DNA of 64,000 bases from Nemopilema nomurai. Its lineage: Eukaryota; Cnidaria; Scyphozoa; Rhizostomeae; Rhizostomatidae. Of this stretch, positions 1 to 15,200 are shown piece by piece. Under the pieces are notes generated by a model. It was not told the DNA's origin. It did not search any database and saw nothing but the letters and a program-made list of their open reading frames with translations. Numbering within the stretch: position 1 is the stretch's first letter; each line of letters begins with the position of its first letter. Location: positions 1,038,873-1,102,872 of the forward strand of contig ML133460.1 in assembly GCA_003864495.1 (NCBI GenBank), read 5' to 3'. The translations under genes and the position numbers were made by a program.

Positions 1-207
1 GCTTGTTTGCTCCTAGTGTAAACGCGAACATACAGCTCCTTCGCGAACAAAAATCATGCTTCAATCATACCGTAAGGGCTTTGCAAGATCTGGATAGAAA
101 AATGATCACACGGAAGATCAAATTGCTCATAATTGACAAAAACTACACTAAAAATGATTGCATTCAAATTCCATTTGAAGTATTGATTCCTAAGAAACAG
201 TCCCCGA
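1..207 (-). other. OPLAH 3' flank / probable 3' UTR
   Basis: This is sequence downstream of the OPLAH stop codon. The plus-strand open frame here has no recognisable protein similarity and reads like a chance ORF. I did not locate a polyadenylation signal with confidence. Confidence 0.4.
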
Positions 208-3200
208 CTAAACGGATTCTTGGAGCTTCCTGTACTCGTGAACGCTGCCTCTCTGTGTGTAAGTCCTTGAAGAGTCAGCAGTCAGCTTGCGTCTCTTCGA
301 AGGGTTTTCGCAAGCAGCAGCCTCCGCTCCAATGAGAGCACTTGAATCGACAATCAGCTGATCATCCTCATCATCCAACTCATCCGCAATTGGCTTACCG
401 TATCCTCCTCCGCCGGGGCTTTCCAGCCTGAAGCAGTCCTGGAGCAAAGGTTGATGTGGTAAAGGCTAATTCATACCAACCGACTTAGGAAAGTACGAAG
501 GCGAGATGCAAGAAGATGAATCAAAGGCAAACACTGACAGAGACAAACACGAGAGTTTGCCTTATACATTGATCAACAAATTAGAAAGAGCAGAGAGAAC
601 TTCTAAAAGATTATTTATAAATTTGAAACTTCAACAGCAACTTTCGTAAGAAACTGCAAATAGGGTAATTTCGTCATTTTTAAGAATTTTCGTTCGCTTT
701 TGTCTTTTGTCTTTTATCTAACGAAACGACGTTGCTGAATGAACTCACCCCAGCGGAGACTGGGACCGAGGCTTTTCCTTGCAGGTTGATCACTCTCTTG
801 TCTGCCTTGAGCAGGAAATTTCGGCCTCGTTTTCCCGGCAGGCCGCCTGAAGAAATGAAAGAGCTTATTACAAGAGAGGCGATAACAAAATGGAAGAAAC
901 TAGAACATGCACTGTTATTGTAATGCGGTTTCCACAGAAAAGTATATTTAAAGCGAGTCGATTCATATTAATTTAAGGAAAAGAAAATTATCAAGGAAAG
1001 ACATGGAAAGAAGAAAATTTAAAGCCTAAACCCACCTTCTAGTCCATATGGCCTAAAGGCTCTTCTTTCGGACAAAATTGAGAGTGTCAAGTCTTTCCTG
1101 AAGAGGAGCTCTCTGATGATTCCATCCCCACCTGAAAACTCACCCTTGCCACCAGTGCCCTTGTTCAAAGAAAATTTTTGTAGCACTACTGGATACCTTC
1201 AAGTGAGAGAAGAATGCTTATTCAGACAAATTCACGGAGCAGTTTTTTAAGTGCTTTGGCAGAAAAAAATTTCTATATATCTGATATTATGACAAAAACA
1301 AAAATCGACAATGAATTGTTCATATCTGCAAAAAAATTTTAACATGAAATATACACGTGCTGATACGAAGAAGAATGATTCTGTAACAACTTCAAACTCG
1401 AGTGTTTTGAAAAGTTGCCCGAAATAATTTTTTGGCGCCCGAAAAGTATCCAAACTTTCGATTCTGAATAGCATTCATATCAATACAAAGTTATTGTTAT
1501 GCAATCCAACAGTAATGCATTTGATAATTCCCTAGGTATTGTTAACCACTGTTTGTAACAATTCAGGTGCAGAATCAGATGCTACAATTTTTGGCTACAG
1601 GTTCTTTTGCACTTTTTGCAGGGTTCACTAAAACACGTTGTGTCTTTGACTTTGCAACACAATGTTATAACTACAATAATGGCATACAAGTATTCCCGGA
1701 CTTGGATCACGTGGTCGACAAATAGTTCATTTCAAGGCGCCAAGTGTGTTTTACGTGAAGGAAGAGAACGCATCACGTAAAGTAGAAATAAGAATCTGCA
1801 TTGCACCTTCGCTCTAGGATTTCAGGATCTGTGATGCGTGTGTTGGTCATATGTGTGTGCACACCACCACGGCCGTCCCAACCAGGTCCCTACAAAAGAG
1901 GCACAATCACTTCCTCTGACGCACGAGAACACCATTCAAGCACACTATCAACAATACAACACAACAACAACAACAACAACAACAACAAAAACATCATTAA
2001 CAACAGCAAATCAAAGCAGCTCAGCCCTAGTGCCACTAGCTATTGTCTCAAAGCACCCAATTTTACTGCCACGAATTTAGTTGCGTTCCAGACGGGTCGA
2101 ATTAACAGATAAGCAAATAAAACAAACCGCTCCAGCTCCGCCTGCCACTGTTTCGTAATATCCCAGGTCTTCATCTCCAAATGTTGTGTTGTTCATACAG
2201 CCCTGTTGGTACCAAGAAAGACATGGCATACATAGCTCAAACTACATTGATCATATTAAGTATTAGGGGATTGCAATAAACATGCACAGGCGTCCCTGCC
2301 TAAACATAAATGAGAGCACAAGCGTTCATTAGGGCGTAAGCGACTTAAAGCCAAAGTTACTTAACCGTACTATACTTAAATAGGGTAACTTTCCAAATAG
2401 AAAAAAGACTATACTTAGACATTAGAAACTATACTTATGTCGAAATGCCTGTACACGGTAACAGGTAGGAATGCAAATCTTATTTCCACTTTAAAGGAAA
2501 AATTGCCAGAAGAGAGTGATCTCAAAAGCAAGTAGCGCTCACCTGTGAAGCTGCGCAGGTCCCGAATGCCTTGAAAATGACGTCAACAACTCGCTGACAC
2601 GTCAAAACATTGCCTCCGACAACGGCTGCCGTTTCAGACGGGTCAATCAAACTTCCCTTGGGAATGACGACATGAACTGGCGCTAAGCAGCCCTGTGCGG
2701 AGGAGACAAGTGCTTGACAACAAAACAGCAAAACAGGATTTTATGGTGCTGGTAGCATCACTAGTATTACCAGTATCAAAGGCATATCAAATACTTCATA
2801 TCTGATTGCATTTTCAAGCAAAAGTTGAGGTTGAAATTAACCTAACTCAAGCCAGACTACCCCAATTGATGTCGAATGGGACAAGACATCAGAGAATTCT
2901 AAACTGCCTTTAGCAATTAGATTCCACTGACAAGCAATTAAGGAACAAACATTTATGCCACAACTGCAGTTTCTTTCATTGCTAATTTAGCTCGGAACTA
3001 TCTTGATTCTGTCATCTTATCTGATTCAAAATGTCATCATACCTGGTTCAAAATGTCATTCTACCTGGCTCAAAATGTCACCCTACCTGGTTCAAAGGTA
3101 CGTCATGTCCAACCATGCACCTCAAGCAATAGATCAGTGCAGAAAGTGTGACAGCTCTTGGCGCGTTGATGTTGCCCCACACCTCATGACCAGTTCCAGT

Positions 3201-6200
3201 GAAATCGATATCTGCTGTGCCCTAGGGAGAGACGCCAGCTCTGGGATTAGTACGATTTGAAACATTATGAACATTAACTTGTAGAGAAAATACTTCAAAT
3301 GATGTCCTTATAAGAATTGTGACAAAAGTTCGGTTAAAATCACAGTACAATACACACCTCGGTTTCGTTGATAGAAATCTTAAGCTTGATTGGCGAACCG
3401 TCATCCATGTAGTCAATGGCAGACAGCACAGTCTTGCCTGTTCGGGCCTAAATTGTGGTCGACAAAGATTCAATTCGCATCAAAAGTCAATTTCAGACAT
3501 GTGACTTAAGTCAAACTATCTCTGCACTACCTAATTGAATTTGCCTTAGCTACAATCTCTATATGACCATATTCTCCTAAAATCATCAGTTAAAAACGTT
3601 TGTTCAAAGTCCTTGTGATCGTACAAACACAAATCGTACAAACGGTATCTCAAAATATTTCAGCAGTAAGGTAAGGGTCAAAAGAAAGTGCCTACTATTT
3701 TGAAACAGGAATTTAAATCAAATTTATTAATCCTGTGCAGCTGTCCTAACAAAGTTGGTAAGTTTGGAAAAAATTGTAATAACTGTTCATAATTTATTTG
3801 TGCCTTACACTTATTATTCAGTTTATCTTGGTGTAAAACCAACATTAAACAATTTAACTCAGATATAAACAAAGTTCTTCAAATCACAACAAGGTGTCTA
3901 AAGAACGAGTCAAAACATTCCCATTACACAAAGAGAGGTTTGACCAAGAAGAAACTTACCTTCGTTTTCTTTGCAATTTCCTTAAGCATTTCTCTGACAG
4001 CAATCTCAGCGTTTTCCTTGAAGAATAATAAGCACTGAAGTTGAACTGTACTTAAGGCACTTTCTGAACTGTACCATTACCAAATATATGGTGGACCTTT
4101 TTATCACAACAGGACAGAGAATTCTAATGCCTAAACGAGTATGTTGTATTCGCCAAATAGGCCCAAATGAGAAGGAGCTACACGTGACCATTTCGTTACC
4201 TGTATATATCCCATATAGTCCTGTACGACCTTCAGCCCGTATTCCTTTATCAAATCTTGAATAAGTTGGATTCCCTGAAAAATTAATCGAAAAAACAATG
4301 ATACCGAGCAATCCTGTGCCATTAGTCCAAAAACTAATGCAGCCATCAGCGTAAAGCAACTAGCAACTGTTCTCATCCCTGTGACATCAGTGATCGATGT
4401 TGCCTCTAGTATCAAATATAAGTCGCATTTTTCCTCGACGTTGTAGAAACTTTGTCAGTGTGGTTGTGGCATGTACAAAAGTGGCCTTGATGAGAAAAAC
4501 GAGCAAAATTGCAAAGACACTCCGCATAGTTTCTAATGAATTCTAATGAAATCTCTAGCGACAATGTCATTTGACAATGGCATCGTGATAATTTCAATGC
4601 TTAAGAATTATTATTGAAAGTCTCCAATCGAAACATCTGCTAATTCTTTGCACTCAACAGTAAATTCAGTATTTATTAATTCAGGATTGTGGACGGCTTT
4701 TCTAAAACCAGGGACAATGAGTCGAGCGGTGTTCAGGTGAGGATATAGCTTGCAAGAGGAGAGATCCCTCCTTTGATAAATTGAACTTGCACCTGAGAAC
4801 GACAAAAGCATCATAAAAAGAACGGTTGTAAATCAGGTCCAGCCTTTGCATTCTGTCACAACGAGGTACAAAAGTACCACAAACCTTTCGATTGGCAGCA
4901 ACCTGGGCCCTTAAGTCAGATATGTTGTCACTTAGGTTGCGAGTGCCAGAGCTTCCTGGATGTTTCTTGGGCTCGTGGAGAAGGGCGTTTATCAATGCTA
5001 TTTCAAAGCAGAGAAACGTACAATCAGTTAATGAGCACAAAATTAAAAATATGGCAATTGAAAGCTACATATAAGATGCAAGGTAACTTTTGCATTGTCT
5101 TGAAACAAAAAGTCGATGTTTTTCTTTTTGCTTGCCACCAAAAAGCTCAGGGCATATTCAAAACGTTTAAGAGGCTCAAAAAAAATCCAGCATTTCGCTT
5201 CACTCAAATACTAAACTATATCTTAATTTTGAAAGGGGGATCAGGCTTTTTGATCACAACGTACCATCTTCTTGGAAAACTCCATTTTCCACCAACTTGA
5301 AAGACATGAAAACAGCACCCTCTTCAAATATTGACTTAGAATGAGGCGGCATCGAGCCTAAACAAGAAAAAAACTATGAAATAGATATTTTGGCATACAG
5401 ACAAAGATTATTTGGAAAACGTTCCTAATAGAGCATAAAAGAATAGAGACAAATAAAGAGAGTGACAAAGAGACAGATATCGAGTGCCATTAGAAGCAAA
5501 GAGTTGCAAGCACTGTCTCACTGCCAGCTGGTGGAAACATCTTAGTGTGCAATTCCCTTTTCCTAAAAAGCTCTTGTGATAACGGATGCAACCATTTAGC
5601 CTTACCTTGAGTTCAGATTACCCCAAACTTCCAGCCTGTTTATAGACCTGCTCCTTTTTCAGTATCCTGTTTACTATATTGAATAAGATTTCTAAAAATT
5701 CTTTATTGATACCAAAGATGAATTCAAACGATTGTTCCCAAATGAATAACGTGTCAAAACGTGTCACTTGTCAGCTAATCAGAAAACCCCGATTCAATAG
5801 TAAATGGTATTATATATTGCTGACTATGTTCACCTAATTTTAGAGCATATATTTTGTATATATATATATTCCGCGAGCTCCAAGGCACCTTACTAGCAAC
5901 GTTCTACTCAGTTCTACTCCTCCGTCTCTTAGCTCCCTCTTTGGGCAATAATAGAGCACTTCGGTGTGCACCAAGGAAACTCTTGAAGGAGTGTGATAGC
6001 TGCTTATCTATGTTATTACAGATCGGATACCTGTTTAACTGTGCAAGATGCACTTGCTAGAGTCAAACCCACGCACCTGGTGTGATGCCACCAATGTCTG
6101 CGTGGTGCCCGCGGCTTGCAACATAAAACACGGGGCCTGGGTGCTTCTCATAAAAAACCTGCAAAAAATTAAAAGAAAAGAAAATTCGTAAAAAATTGTC

Positions 6201-9200
6201 CGAAAGAAAATTTTGAAACGTATTTAATAATTACATGAACAAACGGTTCAATAAGATCATATCCTATTTTCTGTCTCTTATTTAGGCCGCAAGGAGGAGA
6301 GCCTCATTGTTTTGTACTTGTCATAAAAAGGACTAAACTGCAAAATATTTGCATCGATTTATGCCTAAGAAACAGCAGTTGAACATCGAAAACGATTAGA
6401 TATGTATTCTGCTATTTCAAAAATCTTAGAGGTCCAAAACAAATACATGAAAAACTCTTCGATCAGCAAAAGATGCAGAAGAATGAGAAACTCTTCTTCT
6501 TATTCAACATTATCTCCATAGTTTGCTATTGTGCTCAAACTGCAATGAGTCGCTGCACACGAGTACGTAAAACTCCAATTTATAGATTTGAGAGAAAGGG
6601 TTAAAAGGAAAGAAATACGCCAAGCCCGTGTTATCTCTAGTACAAAAATATAGACACATTGTAAAGCGACGCTATAAAACTCTATGAAAATTTGATGGAA
6701 CATGAAGCGATATTCGTTGTTACTCAAAACATATTTAAAGCGCTTCCTAGAAATAAGTAAATGAAGGAAAGGAGGGAAATCAGCATTGCACATACGGGAG
6801 TGATAACAGTAAGGTCTGGAAGATGACTTCCTCCTGCAGATGGGTGGTTGCTTAAAATGACATCACCCTCTTTCAGGTTATCACCAAGTGCTTTAATCTG
6901 TAAAGAATAAATGTAAACTAAATAACATGAAGGAGAGTTATGTAAAAACGGTATCACACAGGAATTCCAATTTAGTTTACAAACTAATAAAGCTACTATT
7001 TGCAAGGACGCTTGTATAGAGGGTAATGGATGTTATGAGGCGGTAATGTTCTCATACACAGAGTAAAACTCAGTCACTTTAAGCGTAAAGCTCGGAGTAC
7101 AAACATAGAACAATTTCATTCTACACCTCAAAAGCAGAATTTGCAAACTTGAAGTCTTTCTATAGTGAGAAGATCATAAGACACAACGAACTATTGCCCA
7201 TGAGCATTATTAAATTTTTCATACCTGGAACCTCACAGTCTCCTGCATGGCACCAAGATGGACAGGGATATGAGGTGCATTTGCCACCAGACCACCATCA
7301 GGTCCAAACATGGCACATGAAAAATCCAGCCGTTCCTGAAAAGGAGGAATTTTTGCTGAATGAAATTAGACGCAGGAAGATTTCAAGGGCATTGAGTCTT
7401 GTGGCTTACGCGACACCGTGGTTGAGTGTTCAAAGATTGCTCATACCTCGTTTCTAGTGAAAACGAGGATTAACCTCCAGTTAACAGTTCCTAGTCTTTG
7501 GGTGATATACGATGCGGGCGAGGCTTTGATAAGCAGTTAAAAGTGACAAAAATTAGGCCTTTTGTTAATCATGCCAGCAAAAGACAATGTGTGCCAGCAG
7601 AATAAAATCAATGATCATGCGGTTGGAAAGATGGTAATAACGAGTGAGTACCTTGATATTTGTTGAAATAGAAGTTCTCTGCAGCACCCTACAAAAAAGA
7701 GGGAGCATCTCATTACAACTGGACAGATACTTTTCAGGTCAACTTAATTTAATGTTTATTGCCATGTGCATGCTAGTGGTTCTATAAGCCATCTACATTG
7801 TGACGCTGCTCAGTGCATTCAAGCAAACCCCTGAGGAGGCGATACGGCTTGACGCTTACATAGAAACTAATAAAAGTGCGATGATAGAATACAGAATTTC
7901 AAGACTGTGAATAAGTTAATGAAAATGCAGAAAGGCAAATGAACAAACCTTCCCATCTGCTCAGCAGTACTCATAAACCGGTGGGAGAATATTGACAACT
8001 ACAAAAAGCAAGGGTGATTTTTCGACGTGAGCCTGATGATGATCATGTGACCAGTCTTAGGCCTAATATTTACGATTCGAAGAAAAGGAACGATCACATG
8101 TTGCATACAGGTAGCAATCATATTTATCATTACCACGTGAAACTGAGAGTTGAAATAGAAACGGCAAGGGCACTTCACTGGTTAATGCTACCGTTTGTTT
8201 ATTCAGAGCGTCAATGCCTAAGCTACTTCAAGATAATTTTATAGATGGAGTTTTAAGGTAATTAATGTGGATATGAACCTAATTGGAACGACTACACATC
8301 AAAATATATGCAGCCATGATTCAAAGGGCATTACTCTGGAAAGATAGATATAATATTGATAAAAAACGTTATTCGAAGCCATTATTTGTCCTAGCTATAA
8401 AGAAAAACATCAATTTCAGAAATGTTTAAACAACGAATTTAAACTTACTTGAATCGGATCCAACTTTTCCCCAATTAGGTGATGTCCTTTTGTTGACAGA
8501 ATCTTCAAGTTAAGAAAGTGGGCATAAACAAAGAATAAATTATGAAAGCTACGGAAGACTTTTATGTTTTTAAAACAAAATTTTCTCCAACACCATTATT
8601 TATCATTGATTTTTAAAAGTTAACGGCGTCTTTGATTCCCCCCCCCCCCCTCCTCTACAAACATATAAACCTGTGCACCCTTCGTGGGTTGATATCTTAC
8701 AAGAATGTGATGTTGCTCATACAATATTGAATTTCATATCCATGGGCTGCCAATATTTTATTATGGCTTGATACCGTGCAGGCAGGATTGAGTGAGTCTG
8801 GGGTTTATAGTGGCCTGTTCGAAATCAGTGAATGTTAAGAAGTTTGAGCGACAACAATGATATTCTAAATGGGGTGAGAGCTAAAAACCTGAACGTGGAC
8901 ATCTCCTTTTTCCGTAATGGAAGCTTGACAGCCAGGCTCGACTAGAACGGTGCTGGAAAAGGAAAGCAGAATGACGCACGTTAAAACTGACAAAATGTGG
9001 GTATTGTGGCACATTCTGAAAATATGCATCGATGGAAAGGATGGGAGCAAAGTTAAGCAGAACACTTAGCATTTAGCATGAAAATATATCGCCTGAAAGC
9101 AAAAACTAGAGTGTTTTGGATGACATGAGTGAACACAAAGCAGAAATTAAAGTATTGGCAGGTAACCGTAATTTTGCCAAAAATCAAAGAACCAAGGTTG

Positions 9201-12200
9201 TGACGTTCATTATTTTAATATCGTGCTTTATTAGAATTCGTATTCTGAAGATGAACCACAACATGTCAAACAAAAATGTGTCTTCAACTTTATCAATCCC
9301 TGGATTCGAGTACTTAATCAATCGCCAACTTTACATCTTATTAAAACATCAAACTAAATTTGCATCTGTCTGGTTTTGGACAATGAAATGTAAAAATATT
9401 ATTGTTGCAACCTTGGCTATTAAATTTTTGGCAATTTTAATGAACAGACAGCAATACAAGAAATGTGGAAGTGACCACTGAATACGGCTGACATTTTAAA
9501 TGCATTATCTTATGATCAGATGCGACAAAACTAGAATAGCAACTTAAGTCGTGTTATGAAAATGATTTGTCAATCAGACATTTTTCTACCTGTTCTTGTC
9601 GATGATAATGGCAGGTCCATCGATCACGTGACCATGGGTCAGGTCCTCCATAAGGTAAGCATTGGTGCTCAGATGTCCCTCTTCAAAGTAACATTTGGTA
9701 ACCTATTTCACAAAGATAAGTCATAGATTACTTTTGCCTCTCTAAGCATACTCTGACAATAACAGAAGGAGAATTGATTCTCTGATTGAAAAGTAGAAGA
9801 TAATCAAAATGAAAGGGAAAATACTCGAGATGGTCGACGAAAGATTTGCTTGCTTTATAATTTATCCACTTAGATGTACAGCAAAGCCTACATGTTTCGT
9901 GTGTTCAATTTCGATCCCAATTGTGACAATTCGAATCAGGAGAAGACGTACACGAGAAGCATGCACAATTATTACTGTTCCAAACCACGGTCAAGTCTTT
10001 TGACAAAAGAAACCGATCCTGTTTATTAAAGTTTTAATACTGAAATACCGATGAACACTTTTGGTGAAAATCCTTAATTTTTTTTATCAACGAGAGATAT
10101 GAACGGACAAAAAGCAGCTAGTGACATTTGGCATGGACTCACTGTTTCTATTCTAGGGGCAGAGGATGTATGTGGGACATTCTTCTCAGTTTGTACGTTC
10201 GACCGGCCTGTGGCTCTCACTCTTATGTCGTCGACAATAATTGGTCGGTCTGGAATGACAAAGCCAAATTCCATTTGATACCTACGAATAAAAGAGAAAA
10301 ATCAGAAAAAATTTATCACAGAAAAGTTAAAAAGGAAACCATAAACTTGGGGGCATTTCTGAAGCGTATTTTGGGGGCATTTCTGAAGTTGCTTGGTTTG
10401 AAAGGCATGATAAATTCTAATAATAAGTCAGAATGTAGCGATGTCATGGAAGTATTCTTATTTCAGCAAGATGGATTGCATTTTAATAAACAAGAATCTT
10501 GTAGAAACAATTAGAACTATAAACTTGTCCAAAATAGCGGAAACATAATGTTTCATACTAATGGCCCGTTTGCAATGCCCGGAAAAGTGGAAATCTATAG
10601 TTTCATCCACAAATGCGACATTAGACTATCCAATAAGTACTGGCTAGTTCGTCAAAGATTTCCTCGTAGTGCCTCGAAGCATCACTTCTTCCAGGGAAAT
10701 TTGGATGCATGGAATAGTTAAAAAAGGAAATTGTGAAAATAAAAAAAGCATCCGATCTCATGTCAAAACGACAGCACTGTGACATCCTACTGCGAAAGCG
10801 GAGCTCAAAGAAAATTTGTCAGATGAAAATTATCTTTCTACTTCGCATCGGAATTTAAGCTCTGGTAAACTTTTCTCAAGCCTCATTGTGAAAGGATCTC
10901 AAAATACTCTTAATCAGGTCTCATAGAGATAAGTATGCAGTAATGGGAAATAGGCCGAAAGCTAATAGTGTGTTGCTGACTGGACTTGAGGAAAAAGAAG
11001 GAAAAAGTAACCAAGTAAGAACCTTTTCAGGAAGGATGTTTTGAAGTCGCCGTGTTTACAAGATTCCTCGCTCTGCAAATAAAAAATGATTACAGATTCA
11101 GAAATACGTTTTGTAAAACCACCACATGTTTTGATAGTAGTGAAGATTAAGAAAGTCTTAATGGCTAGAGAAGAACATAGGAAGCAAATAAGTGGGACGA
11201 ACAAAAGTGGTATCTACTATGGATCGTAATGATTAAAAGCACATCTGATTTTAGGACTTAACAAATGAAGAGAGATAGTATTGAAGAGAGCTCAAAGGAA
11301 GCTCGAATGGGATTGATATTGAGGTTACCTTGATGTCAGTGGCGGGGCACATCAAAGCACAATCGGTTTTTTCATATCTCATGTGCAGAAATGGTTCAAA
11401 AGACATCTGGGCACTAGAGCACAAGAACCATTGGTCATGAAAATTGATTGGGAAATACTATCATAACATAAAGATAAACATCAATTTGTGGGTTTAGAAG
11501 AAGATGAACTTGTTTACAATTGTAAGAAGAAGACAAATGTTCCCATAAATCTTCGCCCACGTCGTCTCCACTCAGTGATAAAATTTTCTCATTAACCAAA
11601 ATACACTTTCGGGCGGTTAACCTCCGAGTCTTAAGGTGCTCCTTGGTTTTTGTTTGCAGGTAACGCTGCTGATACGTTGATGACGTAATCAACACCAATC
11701 AATAAACAACATAAGAGTTTCTGTTGATAGGACATTTGCTTTTACTTTTAACTCGAACAACAACAACAACGACAACAGCAACAACAACAGCAAAGAAGCA
11801 TTGACAAGGGATGGACGTGTAAGAGAATACCTCGAGAATCCTTGTCTTTTCAATTCTGTATTGCATTGCTCAATCAGGGCGTCTAACCTAGCATCGATAC
11901 GACCAAATGCATCTAAAAGGGACAAGGTTACATCATGTTGATGGAAGGCAGAGTCATTACACATGCTACTACTGTACCACCCATGCAATTTGAATATCTT
12001 CAAAATCGCAGGATGAACGGGGAAGTTCGCAAAGAGAACTTTATACCCCATGCAGATCCTCACGTCTGGGGGAAGGGGTGTCTTTCAAACTACACCAAAA
12101 CTTGGCATAGAGGCACAAGATGAGTTCATTTGAAGCTGAGTGGGTGGCAAAAAGACAATCTACCTTGGTTGTAAGTATCCGCGGAGGGCTCTTGGGCCTC

Positions 12201-15200
12201 GTGGACGACGTCAGCAAGTGCAATGCCATAAGCCGAGAGAATACCCGAATATCTGCAAAGGCAGAAAAGCAAGCGATGAAGGGGACGTGGAAACAGGGAA
12301 TGTAAACAGGGGATGAAGCTCAATGTACGTGTCGGTGTAGTAAACATATATTTGGGGATATTGGAAATTATTATCAAAAAGTATAATTATGATTAAAGAT
12401 AAGTCAAGATAACCAAAAGATAACCCTTAAAGGTCGGCACCTTTGAGCCACAAAGGCATTATAAGCCAACTCATTCAAAGCATGTAATAATCGCAAAGTG
12501 GAAGCCAATAGATCTAATTAGTAGAGCGTGAGAAAGAGATGCTCCTTGGATGCGATCCAACAGAAAAATTAATGCAAATGTGATCAGCACAGACATCTTT
12601 TGGAGGACTAACTTAACGGGAACCAACAGGATATGAGACTATAACACGCAACTGAAGCATCGTGATACATTTTTAATACATCAGTGAGCATCAATGACAT
12701 CTATGCAGTGGCTCTCTCTTCGTAAAAATACCAGACCTGCATTCGTTCTCTAATGTTCACATTTTGTCAGCCTTAATGACTTACTTGTGAACGAATATCT
12801 CTGACATTCCCAATGAAGCAGCGATTGCGCAGGCGTGCTGACCACCAGCGCCACCGAAGCAGGACAAGATGTGCTTCGCAGTGTCATATCCCTTTGCTTG
12901 AGTGAGCGCCCTAATGGGCCTACACATGGCTTCATTGGCCACTCTTATGAAACCGATTGCAACCTCTTCAATGGACAGTGGCTTGGCCGGCATTTCTTCA
13001 CTCTGCGCAGCTCTGAATTCGTTTATCTGATTGGAGGAAAGAGATTGAGGTGATGGCATTGGCAACAACAGCAACATAAGGTGTCATGTCATAGAGTTGC
13101 AGGAAGCAAGTTCAGGCAAATGGTTTTCCATCTCCTGGTATTCAGATGCATGAAAAGGCATTGCATACTATCCTGAAAAAAAGCCCGTTGGTTTAAAACC
13201 GTAAAGAGTTGCATTGCACGATTATAGGAACAACAGCAGTTTCGTTGCGAACGGACTTTTTGGGGTTCATTGATGGAAAGCTTCCATTTCTAAAAAGCTA
13301 ATATCGTCAAACTACTTTTGTGACTGATAGATAATCTTGGGTATTGCCAGATTGCCACTAATAATCTCAAGTTTTCGAAAACAGAAAATGATGGTTGTTC
13401 CTAATTCCAAGACTTAAGACCATAGAAAGAGAAAAGATGAAAAATGCAAAACCAGCCAAGACTGCAACCGAGAAACGTCTCAACTAATAAAAATTCAACA
13501 CGTTGTCCGGCAATACGTCAAAGGAATACTTCAAAAACAAGAGTTTCTTGTCTTCCTACTTCTTTATTCGGCTTTTTTTAAATGTTATATTAAGAAAAAT
13601 AAAATATACGCCTAAACAATAACAAACAATAATTGGACGAAGAATGATAGTGGTACAGCGGTTGACGTTAAACAGCTCGTATCTTAGCTTTAAAAAGATG
13701 TCGGATCCAGTGGCAAAGCCAGAGGGCAGCCTGAGCCGGGCTAAATGTCTTCAAAGAAATGTTTGTTAAATGTCACAAGTACAACTGAAACGCTCAACCC
13801 AAGCGTTTAACAGCAGTTATTTTGATTTATTTTGCATTATTCGGCCTCTTTTTTCTTGGTTCATGATTCTTCGGTGCAGCATTCTATTATGAAGGACAGC
13901 CTCGCTAGTTAGGCCGTTCGCCTAACCGAGGTCACAAATTTCGTTCTATTAACGAGTGTCCGATCGGAGTATATTGTTTACTGTGTTTGCCAAACGGTCA
14001 GCCTTATTTCAGATCGCCTGGCCGCTTGTAGGCGAGAAAGTGAAGTGTTGAAGTTATGCAAGTTTTATTGTCTTTCATACAGCAGTTGCTGGGTTCTGAT
14101 TGGCCTGTACAAAGAGAGTCAAACTCGAAATTGCTCCCGTGTACAAACCCCCGTTCACACTTTTGGCGCGCAAAACATCCATTGGTTGTAACAACACCAA
14201 CAGAATTAGACTTATCAGGCCCTTTCCCGCCCCAAAATTAATTTTTATTGATTGGCCAAATTATTTTTCGAATGATATGCCGATTTCGATATGTTTTAAA
14301 GGGTGTTCAGCCGCTTAATCGCTTGTTCTTAGGGTGTTCTTGGGGTGTTCAGCCTGTTCTTGGAGTGTTCAGTCTTTTAGAAACGACGTCTTTCGAAATC
14401 TCCTTTGCTGTTCAGGATTTTCTGCGGCATTCAAGGTCTTTCTCCCGTAACTAATTCCTATAAATCTTTTCCGATAAGGTACATTTTCATCTGCAACTTC
14501 CAGCTATGATAGTTCTCTCCATTTAGTTTTCAACTTCAAAACCAGTGTCTTCAGCTGCCATGATTACAGCGAAATATTCCAACAGACTTCCTCTGATTTA
14601 TTTATTCACGGAGCAAACATCTAAGCCATGTACAGAAGAGAAAACTTATGAAAAGTGTCTGGGCTCATAACCTGTTAAAATATTATAAACCATCATACTA
14701 TAAACCAAACAGAACTTTCATGTCTTTCGAAAACAACAGGTTAAAACCGAAATACGAGTAATCAAAATCTAGAGTTCAACAAAACGTGTTCTCAGCGTGA
14801 AGCGTCCGGAAGTAAAAGCGACAGCAGTTCGAAATATCGATCACTTAATATAACATGAGTCATCATGATAATAATCATATGTTTTGACAAATCTGAGGGG
14901 CGTGAGGTCTCAAGATTACAGAAATCAAATAAAAAATAATTTTTCTTTACGAAGTAATTCACAAAATTTCATAAAAAATCGTCTGTCTTAGCATTGATAG
15001 AGTCAGTTACTCGTAACGAAACTCAAGTCCAACCGGCTTCAAGAATCGTTCAATTGCCTCGTCCATTCGTTTGTTCATCTCATCCGTAAAATAATTCTTC
15101 CAATCTCCTACTTCACCTTTTCGAATAAAGCTCCCGTCCTTCTTCATAAACTTTCCATTCTTGAGGTCTTCATGATTCAAAGCTTTGTTTTCTTTCATCT

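Larger units (their letters stand above)
208..13026 (-). other. OPLAH: OPLAH coding exons 15-40 (rest of A domain and hydantoinase-B half): exon map
   Basis: Exons in transcription order: 12785-13026, 12164-12252, 11831-11912, 11329-11413, 11023-11072, 10143-10281, 9590-9702, 8889-8952, 8449-8502, 7949-7998, 7652-7688, 7225-7335, 6796-6897, 6077-6158, 5265-5357, 4885-4997, 4200-4274, 3960-4016, 3358-3447, 3087-3221, 2543-2692, 2128-2202, 1807-1889, 1036-1196, 749-846 and 208-438. They encode residues 439-1324. Reading continues in frame from exon 14 across the 21-kb intron into exon 15 ([20 protein letters not shown]), as in the family. Introns are short to moderate, roughly 0.1-1 kb. Confidence 0.88.

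Noticed and set aside
1801..2112. Plus-strand ORF with polyasparagine or polythreonine
   Set aside because: It is the (CAA)n microsatellite read in two frames, overlapping OPLAH exon 37 on the other strand.
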